Of a DNA stretch of 64,000 nt, positions 22,404 to 33,055 are shown piece after piece. This DNA is from Erodium maritimum. Taxonomy: Eukaryota; Streptophyta; Magnoliopsida; Geraniales; Geraniaceae. Made by a program: the position numbers and the translations under genes. The stretch is from the NCBI GenBank assembly GCA_963921825.1, contig OY997594.1:30734956-30798955 (forward strand), given 5' to 3'. The first letter of the stretch is position 1. Every line of letters begins with the position of its first letter. The notes beneath the pieces were generated by a model that was not told where the DNA came from, did no database searches, and worked only from the letters and a program-made list of their open reading frames with translations.

Positions 22404-23560
22404 GCTCTACAACCTCCTGACACCTCATCTTTCAGTGGTCATAAACCTTGACTTTAAACCTATAATACTTATATTTTGTTACATCTCATTCATATATATA
22501 AATTGTTTAAGAATTATTTATGTCTTATAAATTGATTAAAAAATCAATAACATAATTATTGAATTTATCACGTATTATAAAAACAAGTAAACTTGATGAA
22601 TTTTTTTTATCAAACACAACAACTGGTGAAAGTAATTGAAGCTGGAAAAAAATGAGTGTAATGGTGGTCCATAAAATGTTGGCCACCATGAGAACCACCG
22701 GAATAAATAGAGCCCCACGTGTGATGATGTTACTGAAGCATTTAGTTTTTTTTTTTTTTGAAAGGAACTAAAGCATAGAGTTACATGCTATTACTATTCC
22801 CTATTTAATGATTACCAGTCCGTGTCTTCCGCACTACACATTTGGTAACGGACATGTGACAGTTAACCATATTAATACCACTGTCTCTTTTATCATTTCA
22901 TTTTTGGATGAAACCATGTCCATTCGGAATTCCATAGTAACATGTATAGTAAGTAAAAAAACAAAGGTCTGATTATTTCTTTTATAATGTGTGAATTGAA
23001 ATGAATAATATAACTTAGTTTGCTTTGATATCACTGTTACGGAGTCGAGATTATTTCGCTTTGTTGTATTTATTAGCACGAGTCCAATACCACCGAGCAT
23101 AATCTCAATAGGTTATGACTTATGATCATAAATGATTTGATTTGTTTGGGCGTGTATAACGAGAGTAATATATTAATAATAAAACAAAGTTTTCAAAAGT
23201 ACCAACTTAAAACAAGTCGTTTGGGGGGAGACAAAAACGAACTACGAATAATAAAAAGGAGTAAATAAAAAACCTACATACCATGGGATAAATACAAAAT
23301 TTAAAAAGTAATCTTTCGCTGAAGCGACTCAATTAGACTATGTTGTGACTAGGGACTGAAATGATTTAATTGGACTATGTATCCTCCCGAGGAGCCTAAT
23401 GACGCCGTCCTTCTGTGATGATAATGAGGGCCTTTAAAACGTAAAAATGATGGTTCCTGGTCTGATTGAAGAATGTTCCGCCGGTAGTTGGTGGAATCGA
23501 TGCCACCATATGGTTGATGAGGGGGGAGTACCCGCGGATCTCTCATCGACCCCCCGATGA
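22404..23560. other. Unannotated intergenic stretch
   Basis: AT-rich to about 23330, then mixed sequence up to the Copia remnant. A T-rich tract of about 15 bases lies at 22745. I see no coding signature or repeat boundary. Confidence 0.4.
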
Positions 23561-24714
23561 CTCATTGGCAAGAATTTAAATCCATAAACAAGAATTTAAA
23601 ACATGTTATCAAACAATTTTGGCAAATTAACATGTCAAAACCGAAACTTTCAACACCGTCTTGTGAATCCCAAAGGTAGCACGCCTCTAATACCACTGTT
23701 GGGTCTCGAGGTAGGGTTGGAGATGAACCAACTCGCAGCGGAAAATCAATGAAAACCAAGAGACGATTAAAACCATGAAAAAACTAACAAAGAATGGATT
23801 CACAAGAGAAAAATTCAGCACTATTTCTTACCAAAACAAGAACACCGGGTAACGAATGATTGGCTTGAGTCTCCAAGACGCCTACGTATCCACATGGGAA
23901 TCAAAGCCACATAGTTCTTCTCTTTGAGGACTCAAGAACACAAAAATGGAGTTGGAGCTTGCCTTGGCCGAAATTGCAAGGGAGAGGAGGGAGAATTTGT
24001 GTTTCCTATTCTTGTCTTGTGTGTTGTTATGTTGAAAAAAGATGACTTAAACATAACAAACTTCATACTTGTCCAACTAAAGGCATGGGACAAGCATGGT
24101 GACAAATAAGGTGTAAATATGACAAAGTACGGCTAGACAAGATGAGGTTAGGTGGTGAATCACCAACACCTTAATCCTTGTCTTGCTTACTTAATACTAA
24201 TTAATCAAGACTTGATTAATTAGTTGCATGGGCCTTGGTTGTATGGGCCTTTCATGGGCCTCTTGGAACATGGCCCGTGGCCATTTCCAACGAGGTCCTG
24301 TGATTCGCTCATCGCCTCCAAGCCTTCCATACCGGAAATGTCCAACATTATCCGACGCGATCAATCCCAAGAATCCAAGCCTTGTCTCGATCCGTAAATT
24401 CCTATTCACTTACGAGCACATGACCCCAAACCCAATTTTGGTCATGTCCCGAGACAACTCCCTTTTGGCTATTCTCCATAAATGTGTCAATGAGTTTCAT
24501 CCTCCAGTGTGAACCTTAGGTTTATGCATGTCAATCAGTCAACGTAAAATCCCATTTTACTTGATCTTATATAAGTGGCAGCTAACGAGACTTTAGTATT
24601 GCCTGACACTACATAACAAATCGACCATGTCGATTCTAACCTTTCCGTCGTCTATGTCATTATCCTTTTATCTCCGATATCATGATTGAGATAATGCATA
24701 GAGCCGTCATCCTT
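23561..24714 (-). mobile_element. Copia remnant, left part: leader scrap, PBS and 3' portion of 5' LTR
   Basis: From about 23561 the text matches the leader of the Copia element at 58735-58869, including a decayed primer site (CCTCTAATACCAC at 23684-23696). The LTR edge TGTTGGGTCTCGAGG starts at 23697. The LTR is interrupted at 24714 by insertion of G2 and resumes at 35662. The internal region is truncated only about 136 bp from the LTR, so this is the 5'-LTR end of a broken element and not a solo LTR. Confidence 0.9.
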
Positions 24715-27315
24715 TGTCACACCCCAAATCCGGTTCTTGCCCGGACTCAAGGCGTGACTAGGAATAAGTGATTAAAAGACAATAACTCAACAATAAGTTC
24801 CTGACAAAAGCTCCAATAAGAAACTCAAATCCACAAAATTTAGTTTAAAACGTAACTAACCCTCCAGGGGTGTAATAATAATCCTCCACAAAATCTGTTC
24901 CAAACAGAAATAAAATAAAAGCGAAGTCTCTATGGACACCCACACCGAGAAGCTCCCGAGCCTCTACTCCTCAATCAAGCCTGTAAACACAACAATAAAC
25001 TCACGGGGGTGAGCTTGCGCTCAGTAGGGAAAACACATAACAAGGTGGACCTTAATCTCAATAAAGTCAACAGCAAGTTCAACAAGATATATCTTAACAA
25101 ACACGGGTAATAGGTAAACCAGTCAATGCCGTGGCACATGAAGTCTCCACCCTCCGATCCACATATGATGTGTCCTCTCAGATTTTCCCTCAAATCCAGA
25201 GGAGACGCATAACATTGAGGCGACCGGAAACAACCCTTCGGGGCGCTTATCATCGGGATTCTCAGAAACATCTCCAAAGGATTTTATGTCCTCGGGAACC
25301 AAGGTATTACTCCCATAGGAAGCATACACTTGGGCAATTCAATAATGATCAGTTAATAATTGAATAACGCACTCAAACTGAAAACACGAAACAATCCAAT
25401 CCCAACAACCACCAATTCATTGCCACACATAGCTCACACATCACCAATTCACCACAACACACAGTACACGAATCACATAATCATAGCACACCAATCACAC
25501 AATCACAACTTACCGTTCACTTACCAGTCTCGAACCAACGGGGCATCGATCACCTGATTGCACCGCTCGGTACAACCAATCATACTCGATGCTCCAAGTA
25601 ACCATTTAAGGACAACAAGCAATCATTCAAATACATTCAACGGTCAAGTACGAGTTTAATCAACCAATCATATAAACCTTCAATCGAGTATTCACACATG
25701 CAATTCAACTAGTTCCGTTAGACTCTTTAGCCTATCCACTAAACAACCAACAACCAAGCATGTGATCCTAACACGCAACTAATCCGAGGGCTTTGCCAAG
25801 GCCACTCTACCAGTCAAACAATTCCCAAGTATTGAAAGCGAGTTACACTAGTGATTGACATCCTAATCATTCACCACTAGACACTTCCGGTTATTAGTAA
25901 TAGAAAGACGATTATTCTAGTTATTCGCATCCTATAGGCATTTCTAGGACCTTTCCAATTTTATTAGCCTAACATGCATACTAAGCATCGTAAACGAGGG
26001 GTTAAGGCTTTCCCTACCTCGAGGTCTTCCTCTCAACACTTTGATGAAAGCCCGATGGTCACCACTCCGTTCTTCACTCGGGTACCGGCGTGATCTTTGC
26101 TCCTCTAGCTCGATCCCCAAGGTCTTGGACACAAAGAAACGTTAAATTAGACTCCACTTAAACAGAAAGTAAGACCCCCAAAGCCCCTCTAAAGTTCAGC
26201 TCAAAACCAAGATCAACCAAGGTGAAAAACCCTCAAAGAAACCCCCACCCTGGTCTGCCACGGACCTGGTCACGGATCCGTGAGGCCAACCATTACGGTT
26301 ACCATCACGGAGCCGTGACGAGTGCCGTCACGGACTCCCTCACGGAGCCGTGACGTCGCCCGTCACGGGATCCGTCACGGATCCGTGGCGCACTAGGGCA
26401 GTTTCGCCCTTCTTCAACCTCCAGCTCCTTTTCTCCGAAAAACCACCTTCAAACCCCAAATTTTACACCTTCCAACTCCCAAAACAGTCCAAATCCTTCA
26501 ATACTCCTCTATCCATGGTAGGAATCAACACACAAACAAGTTTCTAATGATTCATCAAATCAAACCCAACTCAAAAGCTCCAACAAACCAAGGATTTCTC
26601 ACCAAAAACCCAACAAAGCTTCTCATCAACAACATCTCCCACCATTTCTACTCAAACCCAACAACATCTAGCAATTTCACCCAAAACCCATGAAAAGAGA
26701 TGAAGAGAAATGAGGATTAGAGAGTTCCATTACCTCTAGAAGATTAAGATGAAGAAGATGGTGAGGATTTGGAGAAGGGTTGGCTAAATGAAGGCTTCAA
26801 GTGGCCTCTTCTTCCTTGATTCTCCTTCAAAGCTCCATGGGAGCTCCTCTCTCTTGCTCCTACTCCAATTTTCGGCTACACCAAGTAAAATGGGTTGGTT
26901 TTGCTTTTCCAAACTCATATAATACCTAGGTGTGTCAAATGACTAAAATCCCTTGAGCTAGAATCCCTTGTAGAAGCTTTTGGGAGGGTAAAAGGGTCTA
27001 AGACTACTCCCTTTTCTCCCTTTCAACCAAAAAGGGACAAGTGTCCAAATAGGTTATTTACTTTTCCAAAATAATTTCCAGCACAGTAAAATAATGCTTT
27101 TAGTCGATAAAAAGTCTCGATTTGACCAAAATTGACTTTCTCCAACATTATACTCAAACGCAAGGAATTTCTCCCCTTAAGCCAACCGTGATGATGGCTA
27201 AGTCGTTTGGGTTCCGGAAAAGTCCCGAGTGACTTCTTGAGTCATCGGTTGACTTTCCGGTAGCAAGTCAAACTTGCTTGGAAAGCCGCCGGTTCGACCG
27301 GGAGCGGGTCTTACA
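24715..27315 (-). mobile_element. 3' LTR of G2
   Basis: The 2601-bp copy begins TGTCACACCCC on the plus strand and ends GGGTCTTACA. It contains the conserved hairpin at 25010-25023 (minus strand TGAGC GCAA GCTCA, 295 bp from the LTR 3' end) and a cluster of CACGG/CCGTG palindromes at 26271-26387. A TATA-like TATTATATGA on the minus strand lies near 26916-26925. Confidence 0.95.
26271..26387. repeat. Palindrome cluster CACGGnnCCGTG in G2 LTR
   Basis: Four near-identical palindromes lie within 117 bp: CACGGATCCGTG (26271-26282), TCACGGAGCCGTGA (26305-26318 and 26340-26353) and CACGGATCCGTG (26376-26387), with half-sites between. The 5' LTR has the same cluster at 34612-34728. S1 has a related GTCACGG-gt-CCGTGAC at 7874-7889. 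The spacing suggests repeated protein sites or cruciforms; the function is unknown. Confidence 0.75.
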
Positions 27316-27331
27316 ATCTACCCCCTTAAAG
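27316..27331 (-). promoter_or_regulatory. Polypurine tract of G2
   Basis: The minus strand reads CTTTAAGGGGGTAGAT immediately before the 3' LTR. Just upstream is GAGGACGAAATTTC (27331-27344 complement), a sequence commonly found before the polypurine tract in plant Ty3/gypsy elements of the Tekay/Del type. It primes plus-strand DNA synthesis in the family. Confidence 0.85.
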
Positions 27332-30300
27332 AAATTTCGTCCTCAAAATTTAACATGAACGTGCTCCTCTTATCCAAATCTTAGGGAACGTTCGATTACG
27401 ACTCGCCTGTGAGGGAGCCGCGGTGCACTTCCGTAGTTTGGGAACACGTTGAAGCTGCCAGGCAACGGCTCTGGTTCTGTCTGAAGACCTCAAAAGGTAC
27501 GATAAACTGCGGGGCCAACTTGCGTTCGTCGCTGTCGATCCGCTAAGGCCTTTCTTAGGTTCACTCTCAGAAATACAAGCACTCGTAAGGAAACTCTGTA
27601 GGCCTGCGCCTCTCGTCTGTGTAACTCTCCTGTCGGCTTTACTCGGTCTTAAACCGTTTCCGCATTCACGCGACCTTTGCCTACTCGTGCTTCACTAGAT
27701 CATGTCAGTTACTCGCAAGTCTTAACTGGCGGTGAGAAACAGTCTTTCTCAACAGTTCGCAGTTTCAGTAAGCAACCATAGCTCAAGAGCCACCAATGTA
27801 CCCAACATGTCCATAACACTTAAATTGTTAAGGAAAACCGGACGACGGCATAAAACATCCTATACTGGAATCCTACCTTGGTATAGACGTCGTACTGAAG
27901 GACTCGAAATCGGTCTGTATATTCGATACCGGAATCTCCCGTCGGTCATAGATATCGCGTCGAAACACCTCGTAAGGCGAACTGAAGTAGAAATTTACGC
28001 GTAAACATAACCATTCAGTTTCCTTCTTAGTAACTTTTTTACAGGGCAACTTACCCAGAAATCCAATATTCGCCTTGCTAAGATCAACCACGAACGATTA
28101 CCCGATCAAGTAAAACGTAACAACCACTACCTCAAGACAAAGGATCTCATGATCATTGCACGATTCGGAACAATCATTTGGTTTACCACGTCTGGTGGGC
28201 CAATAATGCGCAACTCAAAGGGTAAATCGTACCCACCTCAGACCCTGAGGAATGCCAAAAACGATCTTGGCAACCCCTAACAGACTCCAATTTTAGTGTA
28301 GACGGCGGACCGTTATCAACAACTTTGATGTAGATGCTTCTTATCATGATCCTCAACTGTACCGGTATCACACCGGATAGAATGACTTCGGTTCTGACAT
28401 GTCATACCGGAATCTTCCTTCGGTATGGGTGTCTTATCGAAAAACTCCGAACATCGGACAAGGACGGAGCCATCCGAAGGTGTAACTCCTCAATTCTCTT
28501 TAGTAACCGTCTCCCGACTAATTCACACTGGACCGCCAATAAGGTCCTGTCACGGCCTATCTCACCCAAGCCGAGAAAGCAACACCAAAGGTAAACATTC
28601 AAACAAAGGTTCTCATAACCACTGCGGGGTTTGGAACAACCGCTCGCTTCCTCACATCTCGATGAAAGGTAGACGTACCTCAGTCAAGAAAATGGTACAA
28701 CGTACCGGTAAAGTCGAACTGCGGCATGCCTCAAAACATACTTAACCAAACTCCTATCATGAGAAGCCTGACATACAGGTGCCTCACACAACTAATTTCC
28801 AACGGAACTCGTAACCACACTCCTCAACTCAGGACCCCACCAAACTCACAAAGCATACCCGAACGAATCCACACCAACTGTAACCACATCACTTAACAGG
28901 TCATCAAACACAGGGTAACTATAAAGCACGTACGTGTCCCGTACCAAGCCAACGGCAAGCACATCTGTCACAACGGTTAAACCTTATCTCGAAGCTCAAC
29001 CTGCTACGGGTCAGTCAAACATTAAGTAACACAAACTTAACTCCCTGAAAGCCATCCACATCTCACTATGATCAACCGAGAAGGTTATCCCACTCGCGAT
29101 AGTTCTCTTGACAATGATACCAGTTCTCAGCATTAATCAAACCATCTCGTAAGGCATCTTACCCAAATCATCAAAACACGAGACAATGGTTCTCAAAACC
29201 GGTGCATGGTTCAGTACTACCATGAACTCTACCGACACCTAGTCGGATGAACGACGTACAACAACACGGACCAATAGAACCCCTTACTGGTACTTGGTCG
29301 AAAGTAGGCGTCCTTCAAGACACCACCATTGAACGTACGATAACTACACTCGACTGCGAAACACGATCCCAGATCGATTGCCAAAGGTCATCCCCACCGG
29401 CGGTATCCTTTATACCATTCGCGAGCTATCAATCAGCCAACTTATAGTCAAGTCCACCCAAGTCACCTCTTAAGGAGAAATCAACACGCACTGAGATCTC
29501 GAAAAACTTGAATAGTTGAGAAACCCGCGCGGTTCCGTCATTCGCTACTTGAAAAAAAAAACTCACAACGTTTAGCTCTTAATCTTTCCTGTGCTCACAC
29601 GTGGCACAATTTCCGACCTATCAAACAATTCCTCGTTCGGTGCCACTTGTTACTGGCCTGAAAGCTTGTGGTAGTCGCCCTCAACTATCAGTAGCTGATA
29701 TTCCAACGCGAGGTGCTCTCGCTTCTAGGACATAACCCCATGGTTAAGCTTAGTCCTTCTGGGGGTAACGTAAGAAACACACCTTCCTTTAGTTCCTCAC
29801 GTACGGCACACACTCGTGCAACCTTCGCTTGCTAACAAGGATGTGAAACAACATCGTCTCGACGGTTCGAATCTTATAACTTAAGTCTTGTAGCGGGGTT
29901 AGAAGAATCTGTAGATTACGACTACTGTGGGTATGGGCCCACCACGCTTCCACTGAGCTACTCTGATCTTATCGTTGCTCGGTCATCTCCGGTGACCGGT
30001 CGGACTATTTACTGGTCAAGGCTGCGGCCTTTCACTGTTCGGCATTCGTCGCTGATGGCGCTCGATGAACGCTTGCTGTTTCAGCACTCGGTTCTTAAAA
30101 TTCGATCCGCACTATCGGAGAAGAAAAGGACCTTCAATCTGACTAAGTTTGTTACTCCACTTTCTAATTCCCACTGACGTTAGTCGGTACTACCATACCT
30201 TTAGTCGATGCGTTGAAAGCACCGATGGGCTTAATAGTGTTAAACTCGCTCGATCACTACGTCACCGCGAACCAATACACCAGTGTAAAGCTCAAGTGTC

Positions 30301-33040
30301 AGCTGACATGAATTCCAAAGTGTAGATGGTAACAAGTACCCTACGCGACCTCAAGGTTGGTATTTAGTTCTCAACTGGGGCCTGGTAATCACGTATGCTC
30401 GGCCCTACCGCATCGGAGGTCCTCCTCTCGATGGGGTTGGAATAATTTGCTGCTATAGCGGTAGGTTCTCTTATCGATTCTCGTAGATCGACCTTGTGGG
30501 ACGGTTCGTAGATCCATCACTCAACTGGCCTTCTCGGCCTAGACGTTCCAACTGTTTGCTCGAGGGCAAACTGTGCCACCGGGGCAGATCCAACGGACAT
30601 TACTTCTCCAACCCGTCGTGTCTCACGGGACTGGTTCTGCGACTGAAAGAATCCTGGGTCCCCTGCCTCCACGGATTGCGAATCTCTAACGGCCTCGGCC
30701 TGGTCTTCCGCGCCTTGGCGGTTTCCCAACATGTCTCTCTAACGCTAGTGTTTGCTCCACTAGTGCTGAATCGCCCACGGTTCCGAAGCAATGACTCAAT
30801 CTGTGCAAAGAGAACTGAGTCCCTTCTCAAATGCCTATGACGGCTCTTCTCGGTCGGCACCATCCCGGGTGCGAAACGGTACAGGGACATGAACCTCGCC
30901 TAATACTCATAGACGGTTACCCCTTTCCACTGCAGATCCAAAACTGCTGGTGTCGGTCATCTCGAATAGATCGACGGAACCACTGTCCCAAGGACAGTCC
31001 GCTGAACGGCTGGAAGTCATTTCCAAATCTGGTCTGCACACGTTGCTACCAAAAACGTGCTTCTCCCTCAGTCGGGAGGTCGCGGAACATATTCTCCAAC
31101 GAATATCCGAATACTCTAAACGTATTAAGGTTGTGGGTAATCCACTCCAACCATAATACAGCTACCTCGGGGTCTAAATTCCCGGATTAAACTGGTGTAC
31201 TCAACTTATGAAAACTCCTGAGTGCCTGGGCCGTGTAACCGTCCCCCTGGCTTGGCATCTCGGTAGTGACTGCGTCGGCAGTAGGCACACACTCTTGTGC
31301 CGGTGTTGTACTCTCATGCTGAGCGCATCTAACACTGCGCGAACCACCTCATAAATCGGGCCGCTTGAGTCGGCTCTGCGACTGGAGGAACCCTAGGTGA
31401 TGACCCTACCGGTCTATCCCCAAAAACTCTGGTGCTCTGCGGAAGTATCTCCCTGGGCGCTCACTGCCCCTGCCAGAACGATACCTGGTATCTGGCTCTG
31501 CCGCACAAATGGACAGCTCTTGGTACTCTCCAGGATATAAACACGGGACATCTCGCCAGCTCACTGCCTTTAGCAACTATAGGTTCACAAATCAGTTTAA
31601 CCCAATCGGTTCGATTCACCCAAGCATGACGTTCTCGTGCGTCTTCACCGGATCCCACTTGGATCAAAAGTAAGTTGTAAAGTCAAAAGTAACACTTACG
31701 TAGACAAGAGACCCGCACCTCGTGCGTCTCACACCAAAACAAAGGTTCGATCAAGTGCAAGGACGTTCACGCGCGTCTCACAAGTCACCCAAAGTTTACA
31801 CCTCTCACACTTAGTAGATATATAAACTCATATATAATAGCACACAAGTTCGCATCTCTATGCGTCTCATAACAACAACCAGCGATTTAAGCAATCAACC
31901 ACCAACTCCCACAGGAGGGTTCCAACTCAAGCACACCACACAAAGCACAAATCAACAGGCATACCCCTTGCTCGGGTATCCTTTCACAAAGAGGGGTTTA
32001 GCACTTAACACCATTCAATTCCACAATCACCCTTAACCCTTCCTTCCCTTCCAAAGATTCCCATTTCTTAACTTTTACCCAAAGCTTTTCGTGTCGATCT
32101 CATGTTGTTACAACCAGATTCAGGCGTCCCCGAACCTCATTGTAACAACTAGACAATCGAACCATCATGCTCAACTACAGTGGCGCCCCTGAGTCAACCA
32201 ATGATGGTGCAATCATTTTAGTTTTACTGAAAATTCGGCATGACCCATTCGTATTTTCCCTTAACCCTCCGCTTAAGCGGGACAAGCACCAACACAATTT
32301 CGCAAGACAAAAGCACGCCGAGTTCTCATGCTCGGCCAAAGACACCACACAGTCAATAAACAGAGTTCTCGTGCTCCTAAAGTACACAACGCAATCAATA
32401 AACGGAGTTCTCGTGCTCCCAATTACTACGGGATGCTCGTGCCCCAAACTCGCAACACACGGGCACACGGGGTTCTCGTGCCCCAATCTCACCACACAAG
32501 GGCATACGGGGTTCTCGTGCCCCAATATCACCACACACGGGCATACGGGGTTCTCGTGCCCCAATCTCACCACACACGGGCATACGGGGTTCTCGTGCCC
32601 CAATCAAAGTTCTCATACCACGGGATACGGGGTTCTCGCGCCCCACCCAAAACACTCAAAACAAGCACACATGGAGTACTCATGCTCCAAAAAAGCAGTC
32701 AACCACAAGTCAACACTTGAACAGGACCAAACTACAATTTGAAAATTTTCGAAGTGATCCACCAAAGTGGCAACACCACCAACCGTTGGCTCACTCTACC
32801 ATGAATGCATAGCGGGTCGATCGTTGACCGTTAATCCAATTCTGATCTCAACCATTTGGCTTCACCGATCACTAGGGAGAGGATACCAATCAAGTGATGC
32901 AAACATTGTAGTGTAAGGTTCCATTTAGGACAACCACAAAAGCGACTCACAACTCAGACTCCCTAACTCTACCCACCTAATTGACTTCGGTCCGAGGTTT
33001 GAAAATCGGTTCATAAGACACCTGTTTCAAATGAAACCAG
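27332..33040 (-). pseudogene. Coding-incompetent internal region of G2
   Basis: The region is expected to hold gag-pol but no frame exceeds about 190 codons, and the longest lie on the wrong strand or in the tandem array at 32317-32688. The part next to the polypurine tract (27450-27520, minus strand) resembles the end of plant gypsy integrase/chromodomain coding sequence at DNA level. Several blocks match G1's internal region at lower identity. Given LTRs under 1 percent diverged, this much decay must predate the insertion. I could not place protease, RT or integrase catalytic residues. Confidence 0.65.
32317..32688. repeat. Ten-unit covarying hairpin array in the G2 leader (39-bp core)
   Basis: Units share the 8-nt loop TTCTCGTG (or TTCTCATG, TACTCATG) closed by a changing stem. 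Examples are GCCGAG/CTCGGC (32317-32336), GAG/CTC (32363-32376), GGAG/CTCC (32404-32419), five GGGG/CCCC units (loops at 32473, 32512, 32551, 32590 and 32633), and GGAG/CTCC (32673-32688). Unit 4 (about 32430) is imperfect. The central four are spaced exactly 39 bp. The second pair from the loop is A-T in the outer units and G-C in the central units. The array lies about 350-740 bp downstream of the primer site and has no counterpart in G1. Confidence 0.8.
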
Positions 33041-33052
33041 GCTCTGATACCA
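33041..33052 (-). promoter_or_regulatory. Primer binding site of G2 (initiator Met-tRNA)
   Basis: The minus strand reads TGGTATCAGAGC, three bases from the 5' LTR edge and perfectly matching the plant initiator Met-tRNA 3' end complement. Its preservation agrees with a recent, reverse-transcription-competent template. Confidence 0.93.
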
Positions 33053-33055
33053 AAT

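Noticed and set aside
32167-32742. Long overlapping open frames (up to 191 codons) on both strands, with 13-residue repeats
   Set aside because: They come from the 39-bp tandem array, whose length is a multiple of three and which lacks stops in several frames. None matches a known protein.
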